Translations under genes and position numbers: made by a program
Source: JAFGRR01 sp964499235
GTDB lineage: Bacteria > Planctomycetota > Phycisphaerae > UBA1845 > Fen-1342
Reading direction: 5' to 3'
Length of the DNA stretch: 23,151 bases
NCBI GenBank assembly: GCA_964499235.1
Contig: CAZCKC010000047.1
Span: 1 to 23,151, forward strand
Notes under the pieces: model-generated
The model's database searches: none
Seen by the model: only the letters and a program-made list of their open reading frames with translations
Told to the model about the DNA's origin: nothing
In this document: piece after piece, positions 14,860 through 21,585 of the stretch
Layout: each line of letters opens with the position of its first letter
Position numbering within the stretch: position 1 is the first letter of the stretch

Positions 14860-15945
14860 ATGCGAATTCGATGGCGCGGACTCGAACTGCCCGCCCGCGT
14901 GATCCGGGACCCCGAGGTCAGCACGAACGATTACGGCCGCTTTATGGTCGAGCCGTTCGAGCGGGGCTTCGGGACCACGGTGGGCAACAGCCTGCGGCGG
15001 ATCCTGCTCTCGAGCCTTGAGGGCGCGGCGATCACGCAGGTTAGGATCGCCGGCGCCGACCACGAGTTCACCTCGCTGGAGGGCGTGCTCGAGGACGTCA
15101 CCGACATCATCCTGAACATTAAGTCGATGATCGTGAACCTTGAAAGCGACACGCCGAAGACCATGCGGATCGAACGGCGCGAGCGGGGCGAGGTCCGGGC
15201 CGGCGACTTCGAGTGTGATCCCGCGATTACCGTCATCAGCAAGGACCACGTGATCGCGACCCTCACCGACGACGTCACCTTCTCGGCCGAGTTCACCGTC
15301 GCCCGCGGCCGCGGCTACGTGCCGGCGGTCGAGAACATCGACGAGAACGCCGAGGTCGGCGTGATCGCGGTCGACGCGCTCTACTCGCCCGTGACGCGCG
15401 TCCGCTACCGCACCGAGGCCACCCGCGTCGGCCAGAGCGTCAACTACGACCGGCTCGTGATGGAGGTCTGGACCAAGGGCACGATCCTGCCCGAGGACGC
15501 GCTCGTCGAGGCCGCCAAGATCCTGCGCAAGCACCTCAACCCGTTCGTGCAGTACCACGAGCTCGGCGAGCTGACCGCCTCCTCCGATGCCGGCATCGAA
15601 GAGGAGCAGCCGCAGATCGACGAGGGCCTGCGGCAGAAGCTCGAGATGCCGCTCTCGGCGCTCGACCTCTCGGTCCGCGCCAGCAACTGCCTCGAGGCCG
15701 CCGAGATCAACACCGTCGGCGAGTTGGTCGACAAGGACGAGGCCGAGTTGCTCCAGCTCCGCAGCTTCGGCCGCACGTCGCTCGTCGAGGTCAAGCGGAA
15801 GCTGGCCGGCATCGGTCTGACGCTCGGCCTCAAGCCCAGTGAGCAGGCCGGCGCCGCTCCGGGCACCACGGCCGAGCTTGAGGTGGAAGAAGAGGCCGCG
15901 CCGGAGTTCGACATCCCGGTCGAAGGTCAGTCGGAGGAGTCCTAG
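14860..15945 (+). CDS. rpoA: RNA polymerase alpha subunit
   Basis: Alpha forms the dimer that nucleates RNA polymerase, and its C-terminal domain binds UP elements and activators. The 361-aa product has the assembly domain (NDYGRFMVEPFERGFGTTVGNSLRRILLSSLEG, split at VGNSLRRILLSSLEGAA) and the CTD at about residues 265-325, with R273 and N276 in LSVRASNCL matching E. coli R265 and N268. Residues 330-361 are an acidic tail with ten Glu/Asp and no Lys/Arg; E. coli alpha is 329 aa. I start at the ATG at 14860, with GGAGG at 14847-14851, rather than the in-frame GTG at 14809. Confidence 0.97.
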   Translation: MRIRWRGLELPARVIRDPEVSTNDYGRFMVEPFERGFGTTVGNSLRRILLSSLEGAAITQVRIAGADHEFTSLEGVLEDVTDIILNIKSMIVNLESDTPKTMRIERRERGEVRAGDFECDPAITVISKDHVIATLTDDVTFSAEFTVARGRGYVPAVENIDENAEVGVIAVDALYSPVTRVRYRTEATRVGQSVNYDRLVMEVWTKGTILPEDALVEAAKILRKHLNPFVQYHELGELTASSDAGIEEEQPQIDEGLRQKLEMPLSALDLSVRASNCLEAAEINTVGELVDKDEAELLQLRSFGRTSLVEVKRKLAGIGLTLGLKPSEQAGAAPGTTAELEVEEEAAPEFDIPVEGQSEES

Positions 15946-15947
15946 CC

Positions 15948-16787
15948 ATGCGTCACGCGTTCCGCGGCCGAATCCTGAACCGCACGCCGTCGCACCGTAT
16001 CGCCCTGCGACGGAACATGTGCCAGAGCCTGATCGAGCACGGCGAGATCCGCACCACGCTGGTCAAGGCGAAGGAAATCAAGGCCCAGGCCGACAAGCTG
16101 CTCCGCCTGGCCGTGGACGCCGCCAGTGCGACCGCCAGCGGCACCGCCGCTGGTCGGATCCGCGCCGTCACGCTGCGGCAGCGCGCGATTGCGATTCTCA
16201 ACGATCGGCAGATCATCCCGGCCGAGCACCGCGAGGACTACGACGCCCTCAGCGACGCGAAGCGGGCGAAGGTCTTGCGGGCCCGCAGCGGCCGCCGCTA
16301 CCGCGCCCAGACCACAGCCCCCGGCGTGAAGTTCACGTCCGAGTCGGTGATCCACAAGCTCTTCAACGAGATCGGCCCGCGGCTCAAGGAGCGCGACGAC
16401 GCCCGCGAATGTCGCGGCAGCTACACGCGGATCATCAAGCTGGCCGAGCGCCGGCTCGGTGACGGCGGGGCGCTGGCGATCCTCCAGATCGTCGCCCCTG
16501 ACGACGAGCCGCGCCCAAAGAGCACGACCAAGACCGAGCGCAAGCGCAAGGCCCGGATCCGCTACGCCGCCTACGCCGGCGAGAAGCTCCCGCAGCGCCG
16601 CGGCAGCGGCAAGCGGTCGGCCAAGCCCGCCGCGGCAGAAGCCCCGGCTCCGGCGGAGACGGAAAGCCCCTCGCCCGCGGCCGAGACGCCCAGCGCGACC
16701 GCGACAGAAGAGCCCGCACCCGAGGCGCCGCCCGCCGAGCAGGCGGACGGCGAGACCCCCGACACCGACGAGAAGAAGGCGGAATAG
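15948..16787 (+). CDS. rplQ: 50S ribosomal protein L17, enlarged by an internal insertion and a tail
   Basis: L17 lies near the tunnel exit. The product is 279 aa, more than twice the E. coli 127. Residues 1-57 are the normal start (RILNRTPSHRIALRRNMCQSL, IRTTLVKAKEI). Residues about 58-130 replace a roughly 20-residue segment, an insertion of about 50 aa with AILNDRQIIPAEHREDYDAL and a basic VLRARSGRRYRAQ. Residues 131-183 are again canonical (VIHKLFNEIGPR, GSYTRIIKL, ALAILQIV). Residues 184-225 are basic, and 226-279 are an Ala/Pro/Glu tail with 14 acidic and 3 basic residues. It starts 2 nt after rpoA. Confidence 0.94.
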   Translation: MRHAFRGRILNRTPSHRIALRRNMCQSLIEHGEIRTTLVKAKEIKAQADKLLRLAVDAASATASGTAAGRIRAVTLRQRAIAILNDRQIIPAEHREDYDALSDAKRAKVLRARSGRRYRAQTTAPGVKFTSESVIHKLFNEIGPRLKERDDARECRGSYTRIIKLAERRLGDGGALAILQIVAPDDEPRPKSTTKTERKRKARIRYAAYAGEKLPQRRGSGKRSAKPAAAEAPAPAETESPSPAAETPSATATEEPAPEAPPAEQADGETPDTDEKKAE

Positions 16788-16845
16788 GCGTCCCATCGGC
16801 GGTGACGCGGCCGCGCGAACCGTGCCCGCGGCGCGAGAGAACGCG

Positions 16846-17256
16846 ATGCCCGACACGATCTTCAGCCAGATCATCGCCGGCGAGGTACCATGTCAGAAGG
16901 TCTACGAGGACGACCACGTCCTGGCCTTCCTGGACATCAACCCGCTCAGCCCCGGGCACACGCTGGTGATTCCGAAACGCCCCGTGGCCCGGCTGGAAGA
17001 GCTGCCCGCGGAAGAGGCTGCCGCCGTTGGCCGCGTGCTCGGTGGAATTGCCCAGCGGGTGCTCGCGGCGACCGGGGCGGTCGGCTACAACGTGCTGCAG
17101 AACAACGGCAAGGTCTCCGGACAGGAAGTGGAGCACGTGCACTTCCACATCATCCCGCGGGCCGCAGGTGATGGCCTCGGCTATCGCTGGAATCCAAAGT
17201 CGGTCAGCTCGGATGAGCTGCAGGCGCTGGCCGAGAAGATCAACGCGGCCGGCTGA
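16846..17256 (+). CDS. HIT-family nucleotide hydrolase or transferase
   Basis: The 136-aa product is a histidine-triad protein of the HINT/PKCI-like branch, which acts on nucleoside phosphoramidates or dinucleotides in the cytoplasm. It shows IFSQIIAGEVPCQKVYEDD at the N-terminus, FLDINPLSPGHTLVIPKR, and the triad H97-V-H99-F-H101-I-I, with the middle His of the third position expected to be the nucleophile. The ATG at 16846 is 58 nt after rplQ, with only a weak GAGA ribosome binding site. The upstream open frame to 16459 is a shadow of rplQ. It may be read through from the ribosomal cluster. The exact substrate cannot be told. Confidence 0.93.
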   Translation: MPDTIFSQIIAGEVPCQKVYEDDHVLAFLDINPLSPGHTLVIPKRPVARLEELPAEEAAAVGRVLGGIAQRVLAATGAVGYNVLQNNGKVSGQEVEHVHFHIIPRAAGDGLGYRWNPKSVSSDELQALAEKINAAG

Positions 17257-17307
17257 CACGGGTGGAGCATCGCGGGCGGCGGATTAGGGGCCGAAGCGCT
17301 GATTCAG

Positions 17308-17336
17308 TTGCGTCGATCGGCGGCCGAAAATATCAT
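17308..17336 (+). promoter_or_regulatory. Candidate promoter of the tRNA-Ala gene
   Basis: TTGCGT at 17308-17313 and TATCAT at 17331-17336 are separated by exactly 17 nt. The -10 matches consensus at five of six bases and the -35 at three of six. A transcript starting about 7 nt downstream would begin just ahead of the tRNA at 17349. The surrounding segment is also the only AT-rich patch between the HIT gene and the tRNA. It was read by eye, with no experimental support. Confidence 0.55.
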
Positions 17337-17348
17337 CACAGATGACAC

Positions 17349-17421
<73 letters not shown>

Positions 17422-17721
17422 ATTCCCCCCCACAACGCCTGAATCGTCCGAGGATCGGCTGTCTCCGCGTCGGGCGCCATTTGTTACGCGTGGTTCGCTT
17501 CCGTAGCGGGCGGCTCGGCCGTGCCCGCCAGCACGCCGCCGTCAAGATTGAAAGCGGCCGCGGTCGTGGCGGCCACCTGTCCTTGCGCTGGTCATCGGCA
17601 AGCGCCCTCAGCCCGCAGTCACTCGGGCTCAATTGACGTTAAAGAAGACTCTTGCCGTCGGCCCTACGCCGGCCCCTTATCCAGTCCGCCCGGTCCCGCT
17701 GGCGCTGCCTGCGGCCGGGCA
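17422..17721. other. Intergenic region after the tRNA, no gene seen
   Basis: About 300 bases between the tRNA and the terminator of the minus-strand lipoprotein gene. Several frames are open but lack ribosome binding sites, conserved motifs or plausible composition. One short inverted repeat (GCGGGC at 17506-17511 with GCCCGC at 17523-17528) has no T-run. A TTGACG near 17631 has no matching -10. I see no terminator for the ribosomal cluster or the tRNA. Confidence 0.5.
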
Positions 17722-17764
17722 GAAAAAGCACGGGCGGCTGGCCGCAATAGGCCACCCGCCCGTG
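17722..17764 (-). terminator. Rho-independent terminator of the lipoprotein gene
   Basis: Read on the minus strand, CACGGGCGGGTGGCC (17764-17750) pairs with GGCCAGCCGCCCGTG (17743-17729) around a 6-nt loop, a 15-bp stem with one mismatch. It is followed by CTTTTTCTG (T-run at 17727-17723). It lies 45 nt past the lipoprotein stop at 17810, which is the expected place and direction. Confidence 0.85.
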
Positions 17765-17809
17765 GGCGTTCACAAGCTGGGTCCGGACATCTGTCCGGTG
17801 GGGCTGCCG

Positions 17810-19440
17810 CTACGGCACGGTCACCTCGCCGCTGAACAGGTCGCTGGCGAAGGCGATCGTGTCGCCAGGCTCGCCCCGGATCAGCACTTGCCAGCTGCCG
17901 TCGCTTTCGGCGGTCACGCTGGCCGTCGCCCCGTTGTCGAGGTTCTCGAGGTCGACCGTCGCGCCGGGCGAGGCCGAGAACGCCGCCCCCTCAACGATCA
18001 CACCGCCGGCGACGCCGAGGATGTCATTCAGTTCGGCCGTCGAGATGCCGCCGAGCAGGTCCTGGTCGACCAACGGAAAGTCTTCCAGGCTTTCCATCAG
18101 CGCGATCAGCTCGCCGATCGGGTCCGAGCTGTCACCGAACGAGCGCATCGCGACGAAGTTAAGCAGGATGACGCGTTCGCCGGCCGGCACGGTGAGGGCG
18201 TAGTTGTACTCGAGGTCATCGTCGTCCTTGAACGCGTTCGTGACGCCCAGGAAGAACGAACCGACGCAGGGGTCGTCGGGCGCATCCTGGCAGTTGACCC
18301 ACCAGATGTCGCCCGGTGACAGGAACAGACCACCACTCGTCGACTGGATCACGAACGGGTTGTCCTCGTCCGAGCCCAGGTTGCCATCGATTAGAATGTC
18401 GACCGTGATGTCGCTGCCGGTGTTGTTCTCGAAAATGTCCAGCCAGCGGGCAAAGCCGAGGTCGTTGCCTTCCGGCACGTAGACCTTCCGCGTCACGTCA
18501 AGGCCGACGAGGTTCTCCGGCCCGTAAACGACCTCGCGGTCGTCCTCCAGGTCGGCGTCGGTCTGGCTGGGAAAGCTGGGCGAGGTGTTGCCGTCGTCAA
18601 CGTCGCTGATCCCCAGGAACCCGTCGAACGCGTCGTCGGTGTCGACGTCGGCGTCTTCGTGTTCGCCGTCACCAACCTCGCCGTCGGACTCGAAATCCCA
18701 GATGTGGCCGGTGCCGTCAGTCAAATCGAAGTTAAACGCGTTAACCGCGGCGGGATCGACGTTGTCGGCCGGTTCCTGTGCGATCACGGGCCGCGCCGCC
18801 ACCAGGCAGTCGGGCACGCCGTCACCATTCGCATCAGCCCCGTCGTCATCGCCCGGGCACAGATCGCACGCGTCGCCGAAGCCATCGCCGTCGCTGTCGA
18901 TCTGGTCCGCATTGGCGGTATCCGGGCAGTTGTCGCACGCGTCGCCGACGCCGTCCCCGTCGGCATCCTCCTGGTTCGGGTTCGCGTCATCGGGACAGTT
19001 ATCGCAGGCGTCGCCCACGCCGTCCCCATCCGTGTCCGCCTGGTCGTTGTTCGCGACCTGCGGGCAGTTGTCGCAGGCGTCGCCGACATCGTCGCCGTCG
19101 GCGTCGGCCTGATCCTCGTTCGCGATCGCGACACAGTTGTCAACGTNNNNNNNNNNNNNNNNNNNNNNNNNNNNNNNNNNNNNNNNNNNNNNNNNNNNNN
19201 NNNNNNNNNNNNNNNNNNNNNNNNNNNNNNNNNNNNNNNNNNNNNNTCGCCGTCGGCGTCGGCCTGATCCTCGTTCGCGATCGCGACACAGTTGTCAACG
19301 TCGTCTGTAACCGTGTCGCCGTCGGTGTCCGGAATCTGCTGCTGACCGCCGCCATTGAGCGGACATCCGCCCAGCGTCAGCGCCAGACCGCTCGCGACCG
19401 CGAGCGTAATCAGCCTGTGCAGCAATCTTGGTTGGCTCAT
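17810..19440 (-). CDS. Secreted lipoprotein with thrombospondin type 3 calcium-binding repeats; contains an N gap
   Basis: The start is ATG at 19440 with a perfect AGGAGG 5 nt upstream. The first 26 residues are a lipoprotein signal: basic LLHR, a hydrophobic stretch, and lipobox LGGC with Cys26 as the lipidated residue. Then come type 3 repeats of 23 residues, of the form DNCPxxANxxQxDxDGDGVGDAC, expected to bind calcium outside the cytoplasm. About 310 residues follow in two or more probably beta-rich segments (YVPEGNDLGFARWLDIF, then GATVDLENLDNGATASVTA near the end), which I cannot assign to a named family. The 100-N gap shifts the frame as given. Merging the 55-bp duplicated flanks gives one frame of 492 codons (491 aa). 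Function is unknown, likely at the cell surface. Confidence 0.85.
18806..19330 (-). repeat. Thrombospondin type 3 repeat array
   Basis: Coding repeat of about 69 bp per unit. Units read in order DNCVAIANEDQADADGD (cut by or duplicated at the gap), DNCPQVANNDQADTDGDG, DNCPDDANPNQEDADGDG, DNCPDTANADQIDSDGDG, each ending VGDAC or FGDAC, then a degenerate DLCPGDDDGADANGDGVPDC unit. Asp/Gly-rich loops and paired cysteines are the family hallmark. Confidence 0.85.
19147..19246. other. Assembly gap of 100 N inside the lipoprotein gene
   Basis: Exactly 100 N. The 55 bases before it (19092-19146) are identical to the 55 after it (19247-19301). The copies are 155 nt apart, which is not a multiple of three, so the two parts of the gene are out of frame as written. 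Removing one copy and the N restores a single frame. This argues for an unmerged overlap of contig ends rather than missing sequence. Confidence 0.95.
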
Positions 19441-19606
19441 CGTTTCCTCCTCAGGTGGTTCGGCCCGTATACCCGGTGGGCGCCCATCAGTGCGAGTCGT
19501 TTATCTTCTACGCTGATCTGCGAACCTGCCATAATGGATGGCTCGTAGTGGGCTACGGGACTTCCAATAAGGGGGCGGAATTCTCGTCAGGCCGGCGCGC
19601 GCAGCC

Positions 19607-19650
19607 CAGAAAAGCGAAACACCCCGACCGACAGTAGACGGAGCGGGGTG
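19607..19650 (-). terminator. Terminator-like hairpin, minus strand
   Basis: CACCCCG and CGGGGTG (19620-19626 and 19644-19650) form a perfect 7-bp stem, continued inside by CCG/CGG. On the minus strand it is followed by TTTCGCTTTTC, a broken T-run. It lies upstream of the lipoprotein gene in that gene's direction, so it could end a short transcript or act as a leader attenuator. Confidence 0.45.
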
Positions 19651-19666
19651 ATTCGAGATTCAAGTC

Positions 19667-19711
19667 GCCGGTGCGATCGACGCGCAGGGGTCAAGAGCGT
19701 CGCACACCGGC
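19667..19711. repeat. Long two-part inverted repeat
   Basis: GCCGGTG (19667-19673) pairs with CACCGGC (19705-19711), and inside it CGACGC (19678-19683) pairs with GCGTCG (19697-19702) around a 13-nt loop. The two stems are separated by a small 4/2-nt internal loop. This gives 13 perfect pairs in a 45-nt hairpin, stronger than most stems seen by chance in the window. Confidence 0.6.
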
Positions 19712-19797
19712 AAGCGGCACTCACTACGTTGTTATAGTATCACTTGCCCAGGCGCTCGGCCAGCAAAAAATTCACCGGCCGCACCCTCCGACGCCCG

Positions 19798-19833
19798 CAA
19801 GGCCCTAAAAAACCGCACCCTGCCGCCGGCATG
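19798..19833 (-). terminator. Candidate rho-independent terminator, minus strand
   Basis: ACCGCA and TGCGGT form an outer stem, with TGCC/GGCA inside. On the minus strand the stem is followed directly by a run of six T (A-run near 19807-19812 on the plus strand). No minus-strand gene is seen just upstream, since the neighbouring GNAT/hydrolase gene is on the plus strand. It might end antisense transcripts coming from proS or a small RNA. Confidence 0.45.
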
Positions 19834-19937
19834 CGGTGAGCACACGCGCGTCGACCCACCGGCCCGCCCGCTCGTGAGTTATTATCCGGCAAGCGATATC
19901 TGCTTTACCCCTTGCAGCGGGCCCCCGCCCCGCATAG

Positions 19938-21506
19938 ATGAGAGTGATGAGCGAACTCGACCACAAGGACTTTGAGACCCGCATCCGCGTCCGCCCGCTC
20001 CGGCTCGAGGACTACGAGGCCGTCCACGCGCTTCAGCTCCGCTGCTTCCCGCAAATGGAGCCGTGGGAGCGGCCGATGTTCGAGAGCCAGATCACGGTCT
20101 TCCCCGAAGGCCAGATCGGCATTGAGTACGACGGCGAGCTCGTGGCGACGGCCAGCAGCCTGATCGTCGACTCCGACACCTACGAGGCCTGGCATGACTG
20201 GGAGCAGATCTCGGACCACGGTTACATCCGCAACCACGATCCCGAGGGTGACACGCTCTACGGCATCGAGATCATGGTCCACCCGGAATACCGGGGGCTG
20301 AAGCTCGCCCGCCGGCTCTACAACGCCCGCAAGCAGTTCGTCCGCGACCGCAACCTGCAGCGCATCATTGTCGGCGGTCGCATTCCCGGCTACAGCAAGC
20401 ACGCCGACAAGATGACCGCCCGCGAGTACGCCGAGGCCGTCCAGAACAAGCAGCTCTTCGACCCCGTCCTCACCGTCCAGATCGCCAACGGCTTCGTCCT
20501 CAAGCGCCTGATCCCCGATTACATGTGGGAGGACGAGGCCTCCCGCGGCTGGGCGGCCTCGCTCGAGTGGGTCAACCTCGACTACCGCCCGCAGACCAGC
20601 CGCGCCTTCCGGGCCGTCTCCAATGTCCGCATTTGCGTCGTGCAGTACGAGATGCGCCCCATCAGCTCCTTCGAGGACTTCGTCAACCAGTGCCGCTACT
20701 TCACCGACGTGGCCAGCGACTACCGGTCGGACTTCATCGTCTTCCCCGAGCTGGTCACCACCCAGCTGCTGTCACTGGTCGACGCGCCGCGGCCGGAGGT
20801 GGGCGTCCGCAAGCTAGCCGATTTCACGCCGCAGTACCTGGAGGCCTTCAACGAGATGGCCATCAAGTACAGCGTCAACATCATCGGCGGCTCGCAGTTC
20901 GTCATCGAGGACGACCGGGTCTACAACATCTCCTACCTCTTCCGCCGCAACGGCACGATCGGCAAGCAGTACAAGATCCACGTCACCCCCTCCGAGTACC
21001 GCTGGTGGGGCATCGACGGCGGCGACAAGGTCGAGGTGTTCGACACCGACCGCGGCCGGATCGCGATCCTGATCTGCTACGACATCGAGTTTCCCGAGCT
21101 GGCCCGCATTGCGGCCGCCCGCGGGGCGAAGATCATCTTCGTCCCGTTCAACACCGACGAGCGTTACAGCTACCTGCGGGTGCGGCACTGCGCCCAGGCT
21201 CGCGCGATCGAGAACCAGCTCTACGTGGCGATCGCCGGCTGCACCGGCAACCTGCCCGACGTCGAGAACGCCGACATCCACTACGCCCAGTCAGGGATTT
21301 ACACGCCGTCGGACTTCCCGTTCGCGCGCGACGCGATCGCTTCCGAGACGCAGCCCAACGCCGAGACCGTCATCATCCACGACGTCGACCTGGAACTGCT
21401 GCGCCGCCACCGCATCGACGGCACCGTCCGCACCTGGAACGACCGCCGCAAGGACATCTACCGCATCCGCTACCACGACGAAGACGAAGGCACGCTCGAG
21501 ATCTAG
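19938..21506 (+). CDS. Bifunctional GNAT acetyltransferase / carbon-nitrogen hydrolase
   Basis: The 522-aa product fuses two enzymes, an arrangement known from the YhcX type. Residues about 15-200 are a GNAT domain, with the acetyl-CoA loop VHPEYRGLKLARRLY at 114-128. Residues about 229-515 are a nitrilase-superfamily amidohydrolase with the triad E271 (VFPELV), K346 (QYKIHV) and C380 (LICYDIEFPE). It should act on an amide or nitrile substrate in the cytoplasm, but the substrate is not known to me. The ATG at 19938 has no clear ribosome binding site; ATG at 19947 (MSELDHKDFE) is a possible alternative start. It converges on proS, 79 nt away. Confidence 0.93.
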   Translation: MRVMSELDHKDFETRIRVRPLRLEDYEAVHALQLRCFPQMEPWERPMFESQITVFPEGQIGIEYDGELVATASSLIVDSDTYEAWHDWEQISDHGYIRNHDPEGDTLYGIEIMVHPEYRGLKLARRLYNARKQFVRDRNLQRIIVGGRIPGYSKHADKMTAREYAEAVQNKQLFDPVLTVQIANGFVLKRLIPDYMWEDEASRGWAASLEWVNLDYRPQTSRAFRAVSNVRICVVQYEMRPISSFEDFVNQCRYFTDVASDYRSDFIVFPELVTTQLLSLVDAPRPEVGVRKLADFTPQYLEAFNEMAIKYSVNIIGGSQFVIEDDRVYNISYLFRRNGTIGKQYKIHVTPSEYRWWGIDGGDKVEVFDTDRGRIAILICYDIEFPELARIAAARGAKIIFVPFNTDERYSYLRVRHCAQARAIENQLYVAIAGCTGNLPDVENADIHYAQSGIYTPSDFPFARDAIASETQPNAETVIIHDVDLELLRRHRIDGTVRTWNDRRKDIYRIRYHDEDEGTLEI

Positions 21507-21517
21507 TCAGCCGACGG

Positions 21518-21537
21518 GGTGCCCAAGCCCGGGCGCC
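21518..21537. repeat. Hairpin between convergent genes
   Basis: GGTGCCC (21518-21524) pairs with GGGCGCC (21531-21537) around a 6-nt loop, with one G-U pair. It lies 11 nt after the GNAT/hydrolase stop and before the proS stop on the other strand. There is no T-run on either side, so it may only be a weak or factor-assisted terminator. Confidence 0.35.
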
Positions 21538-21585
21538 TCAACCTGGGGGACTGACAAACCGTTCGGACCGCGTTTTCGTTGAAAC

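Larger units (their letters stand above)
19441..19937. other. Intergenic region with several inverted repeats, no protein gene seen
   Basis: Nearly 500 bases separate the divergent lipoprotein and GNAT/hydrolase genes, so promoters for both should lie here. I find no strong sigma-70-like pair; TATAGT at 19733-19738 lacks a -35. The part from 19620 to 19829 holds at least three good hairpins, listed separately. Short frames across it have no ribosome binding site or recognisable product. No sequence resembling SRP RNA, RNase P RNA or tmRNA was noticed. Confidence 0.5.

Noticed and set aside
17633..18319. Plus-strand 228-aa frame
   Set aside because: It is antisense to the lipoprotein gene and crosses its terminator. 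The minus-strand gene has a signal peptide, ribosome binding site and terminator.
18806..19330. Repeated units as a CRISPR array
   Set aside because: The repeats are contiguous 69-bp coding units with no spacers, and they encode type 3 calcium-binding repeats. No cas gene is present.
19428..19637. Plus-strand 69-aa frame upstream of the GNAT/hydrolase gene
   Set aside because: It has no ribosome binding site, starts inside the lipoprotein gene on the other strand, and has no recognisable sequence.
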